A stretch of DNA of 9,963 nucleotides, taken from assembly GCA_029974855.1 (NCBI GenBank), contig JARKQO010000251.1, positions 1-9,963 on the forward strand, given 5' to 3'. This document shows, piece by piece, positions 1 through 5,825 of this stretch; position 1 is the stretch's first letter, and every line of letters begins with the position of its first letter. Source of the stretch: Eubacteriales bacterium (lineage in GTDB: Bacteria; Bacillota_A; Clostridia; Christensenellales; Aristaeellaceae). The notes under the pieces were generated by a model. The model saw only the letters and a program-made list of their open reading frames with translations, was not told the DNA's origin and made no database searches. The translations under genes were made by a program, and so were the position numbers.

Positions 1-59
1 CGGGGCATGGCAGCCGCTTCTGCGTGGCCGGGACATTCGGGCCGGAAACCGCCCGCCCA

Positions 60-89
60 TTGCTCCCGGCCCCACCCCTGTGGTACAAT
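60..89 (+). promoter_or_regulatory. Candidate sigma-A promoter for the secreted-protein gene
   Basis: A TTGCTC box at 60-65 and a TACAAT box at 84-89 are separated by 18 bp, and the -10 is preceded by TGG, giving an extended -10 (TGnTACAAT). Transcription would start near 96 and leave a leader of about 125 nt before the first gene at 223. The -35 matches the consensus at only three of six positions, so the call rests mainly on the extended -10. Bases 1-59 hold no gene or signal that I can support. Confidence 0.4.
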
Positions 90-113
90 AAGGCAGAGCT
101 TTTTCCAGGATTT

Positions 114-173
114 GGGTCCTCTCCGGGCTGCCCCGGAAGGCCCGGCCTGGCCCGGTCCCCCGGGAAGAGGCCC
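114..173 (+). other. GC-rich structured leader (long imperfect hairpin)
   Basis: The arm 114-127 (GGGTCCTCTCCGGG) pairs with 158-173 with small bulges: GGG with CCC and CCTCT with AGAGG. The interior (125-160) is made of further complementary CCGG and GGCC blocks, so several alternative folds are possible. The hairpin is followed at 174-180 by CCGCTTT and one more T, a short T tract. It could be a weak terminator or attenuator in the leader of the secreted-protein gene, or simply chance pairing in GC-rich DNA. Confidence 0.3.
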
Positions 174-222
174 CCGCTTTTGACCCGGTCCATTCCGGAA
201 CTTGATTTTCAGGGGGAGTTGA

Positions 223-969
223 ATGTCCATGCGTTCGCGCCTTTTGGCATTGACCTTGGCTTTGGCCCTGACGCTGCCCTGCCTTGGCGCGGCGGAGACC
301 GTCCCCTTTGTGCCCAAGGCCATCCACAACATCTGGAACCTTCCCTGGGGCCTGACCCCGGAGGAATTCTGCCAAAAGGCCCAGGAAACCCAGAGCCTGA
401 CCTTTGCCAAGGCCTCCGAATACCTGGGGCAGGCCGTCTACACCCTCCAGGGGGACCCGGCCACCATTTTGGGCTATCCGGCGGAGGTGAAGGTGATCTT
501 TTCCGGGGAGCCCCTGGGGTCCTCCTTGATCCAGTTCCATTTTCTCACCTGGGACGTCAAGACCTCCGTACCCTATACCCTGAACATGCTGGCGGGCCTG
601 TACCAGAGCATCTCGGCCCAATACGGGGAGCCGGGGATAGCCTATCTGATGGGCTACAACGCCCACTGGCAGGTGATCCCCTTCGCGCTGCCCATGGAGG
701 GGCAGCGCCTGGGCATCGACCGGCTTTTGCCCCTGTATCAGGCGGACCAGGCGCTGCCCAGCTGCTCCATACAGTTTGACAACGTGGCCCTGGTGCTGTT
801 CCCCGCCTCCGACGACAGGGCCCGCCCCAGCGCCATCAGCGGGTCCCTGGAGGCGGCCTTTGCCCTGTGGGTGGAGGCATGCTCCCCCCAACGGGCCCAG
901 GAGCTTTCGGCCCCTGCCAAGCTGGAGCCTTTTGAATCCTATGAGCAGCTCACCAAACCGGCGGACTAG
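223..969 (+). CDS. Secreted protein of unknown function
   Basis: A 248-residue protein that I do not assign to a named family. The N-terminus is a classical signal peptide: basic MSMRSR, a hydrophobic core at about 7-22, and a likely signal peptidase I cut after GAA (about 22-24). The only Cys in that area (C20, context TLPC) does not make a good lipobox, so a free secreted protein is more likely than a lipoprotein. The mature part begins with WNLPWGLTPEEF (38-49), a WG-x-(S/T)-xEEF type motif that recurs in uncharacterised secreted Clostridia proteins, and has an LYQSISAQYGEP element at 126-137. C50, C181 and C220 remain after cleavage. The start at 223 follows AGGGGGAG at 211-218; ATG 229 is an in-frame alternative. 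The next gene lies 61 bp downstream on the same strand and may be co-transcribed. The reading frame and the secretion call are firm; the function is unknown. Confidence 0.85.
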   Translation: MSMRSRLLALTLALALTLPCLGAAETVPFVPKAIHNIWNLPWGLTPEEFCQKAQETQSLTFAKASEYLGQAVYTLQGDPATILGYPAEVKVIFSGEPLGSSLIQFHFLTWDVKTSVPYTLNMLAGLYQSISAQYGEPGIAYLMGYNAHWQVIPFALPMEGQRLGIDRLLPLYQADQALPSCSIQFDNVALVLFPASDDRARPSAISGSLEAAFALWVEACSPQRAQELSAPAKLEPFESYEQLTKPAD

Positions 970-984
970 GCCACGGGTTCCTCT

Positions 985-1005
985 GCCGCCCTGGGGCAAG
1001 GCGGC
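985..1005 (+). other. Intergenic GC hairpin between the two plus-strand genes
   Basis: GCCGCC (985-990) and GGCGGC (1000-1005) form a perfect 6-bp stem with a 9-nt loop, 16 bp after the stop codon of the secreted-protein gene. There is no T tract behind it, so it is not a convincing intrinsic terminator. It could affect mRNA stability or partial read-through into the next gene. Confidence 0.25.
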
Positions 1006-1030
1006 CAACACAAAGGACGGGGGCATTCCC

Positions 1031-1756
1031 ATGAGCACTTGCGTTTTTTGCAGACAATCCATCGGCGCAGGCGGTTCCCTGTGCCTGTACCACCGGGCGG
1101 ACACCGGGGCGGAAGGCTACGCCTGCGCCCACTGCCAGGAGCAGCTCCGGCAGCGGGGCTTTGCCTGCCCTCCCCCCGCCGCGCCCCAAAGCTCCCGGCC
1201 CCAGGCCGTCGTCACTCCCCCGCCGTCCCAGGCCCGTCAGCCCCAAGCCGCCGCCGCTGCCCTGCCCTCCCAGGGCCACAAGCCCCAGGCCCCCGTCACT
1301 CCTCCCGCCGCGTCCCAGGGTCACAAGCCCCAGACCGCCGTAACTCCCCCGCCGTCCCAGGGCTCCCAGCCCCAGGCCGCCCCCAAGAGCCATGGCAACC
1401 CGCCCCCAAGCCCCAGGCAGAACCCCTGGGACCCGGCCCGGCGGCGGCGCCTCAGCTACCTCCTGGATTCCTCTTCCCCCAATCCGGATACCAGCCCCCA
1501 CAGCCCTTGGATCGTAGGCATGAAGATTTTCGCGTGGCTGCTTTTTGGGGCCACCGTGGCGGCCGTTTGCCTTTGGGGCGGCCAGGCCGCCTTCCTGCTG
1601 GGCTACTTCCCCGGCACCGCCATTTTTGTGGTGGCGCTGGTTTTGGTGGCTTTGGTGGCGGGCCTTCTGGTGATCACCCTGGTGATGGTGCCGCTGAACA
1701 TGGCCCGGGATGTGCGGCTGCTGCGCATTCGGCTCACAGAGAAGGAGGAGCGGTAG
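1031..1756 (+). CDS. Zinc-ribbon, proline-repeat, two-helix membrane protein
   Basis: A 241-residue protein with three parts and no family that I recognise as a whole. (1) The N-terminal ribbon has CxxC at C4/C7 and C32/C35, with further Cys at 18 and 46; this is a likely zinc-binding knuckle pair. (2) A low-complexity linker at about 47-135 is rich in Pro, Gln, Ala and Ser and carries about five copies of a 14-residue unit of the type xx(K/R/Q)PQAxVTPPPSQ at 54-118. (3) After a basic RRRR stretch (137-140), two hydrophobic segments at about 162-184 and 196-220 are followed by a charged tail ending in EKEER. This suggests a membrane protein with a cytosolic ribbon on a flexible stalk. The start at 1031 is chosen because the CxxC ribbon begins at residue 4; the ribosome site is weak (GGGGG at 1019-1023). 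The frame is open far upstream, but that part overlaps the previous gene. The last 23 bp overlap the opposite-strand DUF1801 gene. Confidence 0.75.
   Translation: MSTCVFCRQSIGAGGSLCLYHRADTGAEGYACAHCQEQLRQRGFACPPPAAPQSSRPQAVVTPPPSQARQPQAAAAALPSQGHKPQAPVTPPAASQGHKPQTAVTPPPSQGSQPQAAPKSHGNPPPSPRQNPWDPARRRRLSYLLDSSSPNPDTSPHSPWIVGMKIFAWLLFGATVAAVCLWGGQAAFLLGYFPGTAIFVVALVLVALVAGLLVITLVMVPLNMARDVRLLRIRLTEKEER
1190..1384 (+). repeat. In-gene tandem repeat, period about 42 bp
   Basis: About 4.6 imperfect units run through the zinc-ribbon gene, encoding units that end in PSQ or ASQ and start with SRPQA, RQPQA, HKPQA, HKPQT and SQPQA. Unit lengths are 42, 42, 45 and 42 bp, so the frame is kept throughout. 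The two HKPQ units are the most alike and the second unit has decayed to AAAAALPSQ. Such arrays can change copy number by slippage or recombination without breaking the reading frame. Confidence 0.75.
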
Positions 1757-2126
1757 CCGGGCGCCGCGCCCCGGCCTCACAGGGGCCGGGGCCCTCAATC
1801 CCGCGTATCCGGTCCACCATCTCCTCCAGCAGGTCATAGGGAAAGGGCTGGTGGTAGGGGATTTGGAGGGAGGCCTTGGTATAGCGGCAGCCCGGGTACC
1901 TGCCCTTCAGCTCCCGGAGGATTTCCCGGTCCGGATAAAGGCCGAAGTGATCCTTGTAGGCCGCCACCCGAAGGAGATCCCGGCCCGCCGCCTGAAAGGC
2001 CGGAACGCTATGGTGGATGCGCAGCTCCGCCTGGGGAAGGGCCTCTTCCACGACTTGAAGGATCGCCAGGAGCCTGCCTTGGGCCTGGGCGGGGGCCAGC
2101 ATCAGATAATCCATCACAGCGTTCAT
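1734..2126 (-). CDS. DUF1801 / YdhG-like small protein
   Basis: A 130-residue protein matching the DUF1801 (YdhG/YyaL-like, frataxin-like fold) pattern. Seen in order: MDYLMLAPAQAQGRL at the N-terminus, the HHSVPAF motif at 38-44, AAYKDHFGLYP at 55-65, and YTKASLQIPYHQPFP at 82-96 followed by a short helix to about 109. Members are small cytosolic proteins; some have been proposed to act in iron handling, but no reaction is established, so I assign none. The last ~20 residues (EGPGPCEAGARRPATAPPSL) lie outside the domain and are encoded where the gene runs into the tail of the opposite-strand zinc-ribbon gene. The start at 2126 has a GGGAAG site 7 nt upstream; Met5 is a possible alternative. 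It lies 50 bp after the ABC ATPase stop on the same strand, so it is probably the last gene of that operon. Confidence 0.8.
   Translation of the reverse strand: MNAVMDYLMLAPAQAQGRLLAILQVVEEALPQAELRIHHSVPAFQAAGRDLLRVAAYKDHFGLYPDREILRELKGRYPGCRYTKASLQIPYHQPFPYDLLEEMVDRIRGIEGPGPCEAGARRPATAPPSL
1768..1792. terminator. GC hairpin at the convergent gene ends (weak terminator candidate)
   Basis: GCCCCGGCC (1768-1776) and GGCCGGGGC (1784-1792) form a perfect 9-bp stem with a 7-nt loop, 11 bp after the stop of the plus-strand zinc-ribbon gene. No T tract follows on either strand, so termination efficiency is doubtful. On the minus strand the hairpin lies inside the 3' end of the DUF1801 gene. Confidence 0.35.
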
Positions 2127-2176
2127 AGCGTCACTTCCCTTCCCTAGGGTATATGGCGGTGAGACGCTCCTGATTT

Positions 2177-2848
2177 CTAGGTCAAGAACAATTCCATATA
2201 CCGTTCTTCAATCCCCGCAATATCGGCCTCCCCGGGCAGGGTACGGCCGTTTTTGATAAACACCACCTCTGTGGCGATGTTTTTCACAAAGTCCAGGATA
2301 TGGCTGGAGAGCAAAGTGATCTTGCCCTGCGCCGCACGGTCCCGAAGCACGCTTTTCATCTGCAACAGCGTCATGGTATCCAGGCCGTTGGTGGGCTCGT
2401 CCAAAATCAGAAGGGCCGGATTGCCGATCATGGCGGCAATGAACGCGATGCGCTTGCGCTGCCCCTGGGAAAGCAGCCCCAGCCTTTGACCCGCGTATTC
2501 CTGAGCGTGCAGCGCCCGCACCATCTCCCCGGCAGGCCCAAAATCCGCAACGCCCTTCATGCCGGCGATGAATTCCAGAAACTGAAACCCCGTCAAAGCG
2601 TCCACCAGGTACGGGCTCTCCGGGAGATAGCCCATCCGGCCTTTGCACAGGGCAAGGGGCACGCCGTCCAAAAGGCATTCCCCCGCATCCGGCCTGTGCA
2701 CGTCGCACAGCACCTTCAGCAAGGTGGTTTTGCCCGAGCCATTGGGACCAACCAGGGCCACGACGCTTCCGGGGACCGCCGTCAGGTCCGCCCTAAGCAA
2801 GCCAACCCCCGGCGCGTACTGTTTGGATACATTCCGGATACAAAGCAT
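2177..2848 (-). CDS. ABC-2 type transporter ATP-binding protein
   Basis: A 223-residue ATPase subunit of an ABC exporter. All nucleotide-binding motifs are present: Walker A GPNGSGKT (34-41), signature LSQGQ (126-130), Walker B LLILDE with catalytic E151 (146-151), the following PTNGLD (152-157), and the switch His183 in LLSSHIL. The Q-loop region reads GYLPESPYL, with Glu where many ABC proteins have Gln, as is common in this subfamily. The length is that of a bare nucleotide-binding domain without the C-terminal extension of drug or bacitracin exporters. The start is ATG 2848: GGAGGG lies 8 nt upstream, and its A is shared with the TGA stop of the permease gene (TGATG), which indicates translational coupling. 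The frame stays open upstream to 3019, but that part lies inside the permease gene. The protein should form a cytosolic dimer on the permease. The substrate cannot be inferred. Confidence 0.95.
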   Translation of the reverse strand: MLCIRNVSKQYAPGVGLLRADLTAVPGSVVALVGPNGSGKTTLLKVLCDVHRPDAGECLLDGVPLALCKGRMGYLPESPYLVDALTGFQFLEFIAGMKGVADFGPAGEMVRALHAQEYAGQRLGLLSQGQRKRIAFIAAMIGNPALLILDEPTNGLDTMTLLQMKSVLRDRAAQGKITLLSSHILDFVKNIATEVVFIKNGRTLPGEADIAGIEERYMELFLT

Positions 2849-4137
2849 CAGGATCGCCCTCCACAAAACGCGGCCCGGGCCTTTGGGTACATCAGCAGCA
2901 GATAAACCGCCGGCAGAATGGGAATGATAAAGGAGCCAAGGACAAGAAACGCCATTTGCGCCTGGGCCCTTCCCGGGGAGTGGCGGTGTTTCATGAGGAT
3001 GGCGCATTGCATGGCGCAAAGGGAAAGGTGATAGGCCATGCCCGCAATCAGAATCATCAGGAATCCCCCGAGGGAGTAGGCCCCTCCCAAGGCCGTGGCG
3101 GTCAGGAAGAACTCGGAGGGGATGAATGTGACCGTGGCCACGCTGAGTATCTTACGGTTGTAAAAGTCCCTCTGCTTGATGGGCAATGTATGAAGAAAAG
3201 AGAGATCCGCCATATCCCCCTTCAGGATTTCCTCGCTGAGGGTTGAGGCGATAAAGGTGTATAGCAATCCTACGGCGGCATTGACGGGCCCGTCAAAACG
3301 GTACTTCAAGGAGATCAGGGTGAGGATGATGGACAATCCATAGAAGAACAGGATGAGGGGATTTTTGGAGGCCACCAGCCAATCCTTGTATAAAAGGTTG
3401 GCATACAGGCCGCCGCGCACCTTGCTTCTCCTTTTGCGCCGGATGGCACGCCGGGGCATGGACCCCGTTTCATATTGCGGAGCTCTGACAGCGTAATAGA
3501 AAAGCCATAGCCCGCAGGGGAGAAGCACATACCAGCGAACGGTAAAAAGCTGACGGTAGATCAGCGGGTACGGGCCCCCGTGGAGGGAAAACAGGGGGCG
3601 CAAATCCAGGATACTGACGCACAAAATGACGAACAAGGCAAGCAGGGCAACCGCCAGCCAGCGCAAAAAAGGACGGCGGCCTATGACAGCCCTGATAGCC
3701 AGCAGCCCATGGGAGAGAAACGTACAGCCTGCCAGAAGCAGCAAGACCTGCTGTACCATAGCGAGGCTGGGGCTGCCCTGTCGGGGACTCCAAAGGACAC
3801 AGCTTCCCAGCAGGGATAGGGCCAGGACTGGAAGAAGCTGGCAGCCCATGATATAGGAGCGCAAAACCCGGGGCAGGGGCAGGGACCGGAAAAACTGGTA
3901 TTCCCTGGAGGAAGCGTAGCGGCATATCATGAACACGCCCGTCACGGTAAGGATCAACCACAGCATCGTTTGGAAAAAGGATAGGCTCTCCAGGGGTACC
4001 CCTCCCACAAGAGAAAAGCGCCAAAGCTCCCGCGGCAAAACAAGCGCTGCCACAGCCACGGCAAAGGACCCCCAGGCGATCCTTCTGCCTTTGGTGGCCA
4101 GATATTTTGTTCTGCCGTACAAGGCGTACTTGCTCAC
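2848..4137 (-). CDS. ABC-2 type transporter permease
   Basis: A 429-residue polytopic membrane protein, the transmembrane partner of the ATPase encoded immediately downstream. About 10-11 hydrophobic segments are visible, including about 21-36, 54-73, 100-116, 129-150, 158-178, 200-216, 260-277, 286-300, 355-380 and 394-416. A very basic loop (RRAIRRKRRSK, 229-239) divides two halves. Each half carries a similar cytosolic motif, FFRSLPLPR (82-90) and FLHTLPIKQRDFY (314-326), a pattern seen in ABC-2 permeases that act as single-chain exporters. The start is GTG 4137, because GGAGG lies 6 nt upstream (4144-4148); another GTG at 4143 is too close to that site. The longer open frame to 4242 would begin upstream of the predicted transcription start. 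A promoter and a direct repeat lie just upstream. What it transports is unknown; peptide or drug export and lipid handling are all possible. Confidence 0.9.
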   Translation of the reverse strand: MSKYALYGRTKYLATKGRRIAWGSFAVAVAALVLPRELWRFSLVGGVPLESLSFFQTMLWLILTVTGVFMICRYASSREYQFFRSLPLPRVLRSYIMGCQLLPVLALSLLGSCVLWSPRQGSPSLAMVQQVLLLLAGCTFLSHGLLAIRAVIGRRPFLRWLAVALLALFVILCVSILDLRPLFSLHGGPYPLIYRQLFTVRWYVLLPCGLWLFYYAVRAPQYETGSMPRRAIRRKRRSKVRGGLYANLLYKDWLVASKNPLILFFYGLSIILTLISLKYRFDGPVNAAVGLLYTFIASTLSEEILKGDMADLSFLHTLPIKQRDFYNRKILSVATVTFIPSEFFLTATALGGAYSLGGFLMILIAGMAYHLSLCAMQCAILMKHRHSPGRAQAQMAFLVLGSFIIPILPAVYLLLMYPKARAAFCGGRS

Positions 4138-4192
4138 CCTCACCCTCCGGGATTCGGTGCGCCGGCGGGGCCGGTTTGTGGGCCAGCCGCAC

Positions 4193-4225
4193 CGTGATGG
4201 TATGGAACGTCGTGATCCTATGGAA
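4193..4225 (-). repeat. Direct repeat at the transporter promoter, possible operator
   Basis: On the plus strand CGTGATGGTATGGAA (4193-4207) and CGTGATCCTATGGAA (4211-4225) match at 13 of 15 positions with a period of 18 bp. The pair lies directly downstream of the -10 box of the permease promoter, covering the predicted start of transcription and first ~25 transcribed bases. In addition, ATGGTAT (4197-4203) and ATACCAT (4230-4236) form an inverted pair whose second arm overlaps the -10. A repressor site is plausible; the cognate protein is not known. Confidence 0.45.
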
Positions 4226-4226
4226 T

Positions 4227-4255
4227 AGTATACCATGGGCAAGCCGGGGCTTCAA
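4227..4255 (-). promoter_or_regulatory. Promoter of the ABC transporter operon
   Basis: On the minus strand TTGAAG (4255-4250) and TATACT (4232-4227) are separated by exactly 17 bp. Transcription would start near 4220 and leave a leader of about 80 nt before the GTG at 4137. The -35 box overlaps the T tract of the terminator that ends the previous unit. Confidence 0.75.
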
Positions 4256-4286
4256 GAAAACGGAGCTCTCCCCCGTTGGGGGAGAG
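4256..4286 (-). terminator. Intrinsic terminator after the HAAS gene
   Basis: A perfect 9-bp stem, CTCTCCCCC with GGGGGAGAG (4266-4274 and 4278-4286), has a 3-nt loop. On the minus strand it is followed after 5 nt by TTTTCTT. It lies 36 bp after the stop of the HAAS gene. The short gap before the T tract makes it less than ideal, but the position fits termination of the PadR-HAAS transcript. Confidence 0.65.
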
Positions 4287-4322
4287 GATATGCTTCAACT
4301 CGTCGCAAGGCTCCACAGCGCA

Positions 4323-5303
4323 TTATGTTGTCTGGCGGCTCTTGTAGGCCTTATGCCACCCCACGCCCACATCCGCCGCCGCCGCCAGGGCGATGAGCCC
4401 CATGCAGAACACCAGGTTGATCCGCCCATAGTACTGCACCTGCTCGGGCAGTATGGAAAGGACCTCTCCTATTTTTACGGCAATGGCGGGATTGAACGTG
4501 TCGCCCCGGGACAGGAACGTCATGAACACGGCGGCGCTCAACAGGCCGCATACGGTATTGAGGGCTGCCAGCCCATAAGTCCAGCGCCCCAGAATCAGCT
4601 TGACGCAGGAGACGGTCAGGGACAGCAGCGAAGCCAGCACGAACCAAGGGGCAAAGCGCGATAGCCCCTCCGGCGTAAACAGCGGCGTCACCGCCCTCGC
4701 CTGTCCATACCATCCGATCAGCCTGGGGTTCCCAAGGGCGGCCAAGGCCCAGGCCATCAGCATCACGGTGAACACCATGCCGGCGATGGTCTCGCCCCGG
4801 GGGATGCGCACCGCCGTTTTGGGGGGCACCTCCGGCAAATCCAGCGGCGACCATTTTCGGGACGGGCCCTTGAATTGGTAATAATCCGCCAGGGCGAAGC
4901 CCAGGGTTGTGGTGAACAGCGCGGTCATCCCTGCGGAGAGCCCTCCCGCAAGCACGCTGGCCACCGCCTCCGGGAAGGACAGGGCGGTCGATTCCGTCAG
5001 CCGGAAGAGCAACCCCAGCAGCCCCATGACCACGACCGCCACCGGAAGGATGATGCGGACCGTGGCGATGTATTGCTCAAACATGGCGGGGGAAATCAGG
5101 TACCGGGGATTGGTCCGGTACTGCTCCGCCAGCTTGCGGGGCTCGCCCATGCTCTCCAGCACCCGGACGATCTCCCCTTCCTCCGGGTTCTCGGGGAGCA
5201 TATCCCGGAGATTGGCCCGCAGCTCCCGCTCCACATCGCCCCGCTCGGCCTCCGGCAGACGCCGGGCAACGTCGTAGACATAGCGATCCACCAGGTTCTT
5301 CAT
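4323..5303 (-). CDS. HAAS-domain polytopic membrane protein (DUF1700-like)
   Basis: A 326-residue protein. Residues 1-70 match the HAAS signalling domain: RYVYDVARRLPEAERGDVE, EREL near 25-28, then VLESMGEPRKLAEQY (48-62), with the LGxP-xxLAxxY type ending. Behind it are about six hydrophobic segments (about 84-101, 112-136, 173-191, 218-237, 243-263, 295-311) and a short basic tail (HKAYKSRQ). HAAS proteins are usually encoded next to a PadR-type regulator, as here, and are thought to be membrane components of small regulatory modules; no enzymatic activity is known. The start at 5303 has AAGGAG 8 nt upstream, and that site overlaps the TAA stop of the PadR gene; the gap between the genes is 12 bp, so the two are surely co-transcribed. 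The gene downstream is an ABC exporter with its own promoter. Family call firm, function inferred from context. Confidence 0.85.
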   Translation of the reverse strand: MKNLVDRYVYDVARRLPEAERGDVERELRANLRDMLPENPEEGEIVRVLESMGEPRKLAEQYRTNPRYLISPAMFEQYIATVRIILPVAVVVMGLLGLLFRLTESTALSFPEAVASVLAGGLSAGMTALFTTTLGFALADYYQFKGPSRKWSPLDLPEVPPKTAVRIPRGETIAGMVFTVMLMAWALAALGNPRLIGWYGQARAVTPLFTPEGLSRFAPWFVLASLLSLTVSCVKLILGRWTYGLAALNTVCGLLSAAVFMTFLSRGDTFNPAIAVKIGEVLSILPEQVQYYGRINLVFCMGLIALAAAADVGVGWHKAYKSRQTT

Positions 5304-5315
5304 GCAATCCTCTCC

Positions 5316-5642
5316 TTACAGCAAAGCGCTGACGCAATGGTTCAGGCGCTTCCATTCCGACGCAAGCCTTTCATACAGCTCTTTTCCACGGGAGCTGAGG
5401 ATGTAGTATTTCCGGGGCCGGGCCTCGCTGGTGTCCCATTGGCTTTCCAGCACCCCCTGGGCCTCCAGCCGCCTCAGCAGCGGATACAGGCTGCCGGGCT
5501 CCATGGGCAGGCCCTTTGCCTCCAAATCCTGTAAAAGGGCGTAGCCGTATTTTGCGCTGCCCAGCTGGCTCAGCACCGCAAGGGTCAGCGTGCCCCGGTG
5601 CAATTCGGTGATCAGGCTTGTAAGCAAATCTCCCTCGGGCAC
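5316..5642 (-). CDS. PadR family transcriptional regulator
   Basis: A 108-residue winged-helix DNA-binding protein of the small PadR type (PadR-s2), with one wHTH domain and a single C-terminal dimerisation helix. Residues 9-24 (SLITELHRGTLTLAVL) form the first helices, KYGYALLQDLEAKG (31-44) follows, GSLYPLLRRLEAQGVLE (50-66) is the recognition helix region, and RPRKYYILSSRGKELYE (75-91) is the wing and start of the last helix. The start is GTG 5642, because GGGAGGTGAT, nearly the full anti-Shine-Dalgarno complement, lies with GGAGG 7 nt upstream. The frame stays open to 5693, but that part overlaps the promoter boxes. Such proteins normally repress their own operon until a ligand or membrane signal releases them. 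It leads a two-gene unit with the HAAS gene. Confidence 0.92.
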   Translation of the reverse strand: MPEGDLLTSLITELHRGTLTLAVLSQLGSAKYGYALLQDLEAKGLPMEPGSLYPLLRRLEAQGVLESQWDTSEARPRKYYILSSRGKELYERLASEWKRLNHCVSALL

Positions 5643-5660
5643 GGAATCACCTCCCGGGTC

Positions 5661-5690
5661 ATTATACTGTTTGTCACACAATACTGTCAA
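5661..5690 (-). promoter_or_regulatory. Consensus promoter of the PadR-HAAS operon
   Basis: On the minus strand TTGACA (5690-5685) and TATAAT (5666-5661) both match the sigma-A consensus perfectly, with an 18-bp spacer. An A/T-rich block (AATAATTTTTG) lies directly upstream of the -35 and may act as an UP element. Transcription would start near 5654, so the leader is only about 12 nt and consists largely of the ribosome site. A 7-bp direct repeat, ACAGTAT on the minus strand (5687-5681 and 5670-5664), spans the -35/-10 interval and may be part of the regulator's binding site. Confidence 0.85.
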
Positions 5691-5770
5691 CAAAAATTAT
5701 TAAGGGTTGTTCGGTATAGTTTTCGTCCTATCCGGGCCCCCGGGGAAAAATGCAATTCCGCGGGAACCGC

Positions 5771-5799
5771 AAAAGACCCACCGTCATTGGTGAGTCTTT
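5771..5799 (-). terminator. Intrinsic terminator of the TetR operon
   Basis: On the minus strand AAAGACTCACC (5799-5789), a 6-nt loop, then GGTGGGTCTTT (5782-5772) form an 11-bp stem with one G-T pair, ending in a run of T (TCTTTT). It starts 26 bp after the methyltransferase stop. The flanking A and T runs would make it partly active on the plus strand too. The remaining DNA up to the PadR promoter holds no gene. Confidence 0.75.
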
Positions 5800-5825
5800 G
5801 GCTGCCAGCGCATCTGGGGATACAG

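Noticed and set aside
24..779. A 251-codon plus-strand open frame starting at 24
   Set aside because: It overlaps the secreted-protein gene in another frame, lacks a ribosome site, and is dominated by Gly, Pro and Arg, as out-of-frame reading of GC-rich DNA gives. The signal peptide and ribosome site support the frame starting at 223.
1190..1384. Tandem repeat considered as a CRISPR array
   Set aside because: The units are contiguous without spacers, vary in sequence and keep a reading frame, so this is a coding repeat.
950..1837. A 295-codon minus-strand frame opposite the zinc-ribbon gene with Gly-Leu-Gly repeats
   Set aside because: Its repeats (LGLVALG-like) are the mirror of the PQA-VTPPPSQ coding repeats on the plus strand, it crosses the DUF1801 gene, and has no ribosome site. 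The CxxC motifs and hydrophobic helices favour the plus-strand frame.
2127..2176. Inverted AGCGTC/GACGCT pair between the ABC ATPase and DUF1801 genes as terminator
   Set aside because: The loop is about 30 nt, there is no T tract, and one arm runs into the ribosome-site region of the DUF1801 gene; read-through into that gene is more likely.
2849..3019. N-terminal extension of the ABC ATPase to ATG 3019
   Set aside because: These 57 residues lie within the permease gene, show no domain, and the GGAGGG site with coupled start at 2848 gives a normal nucleotide-binding domain.
4138..4242. N-terminal extension of the permease to ATG 4242
   Set aside because: It would begin upstream of the predicted -10 box and transcription start and adds a basic, non-conserved stretch. 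GTG 4137 has a clear ribosome site.
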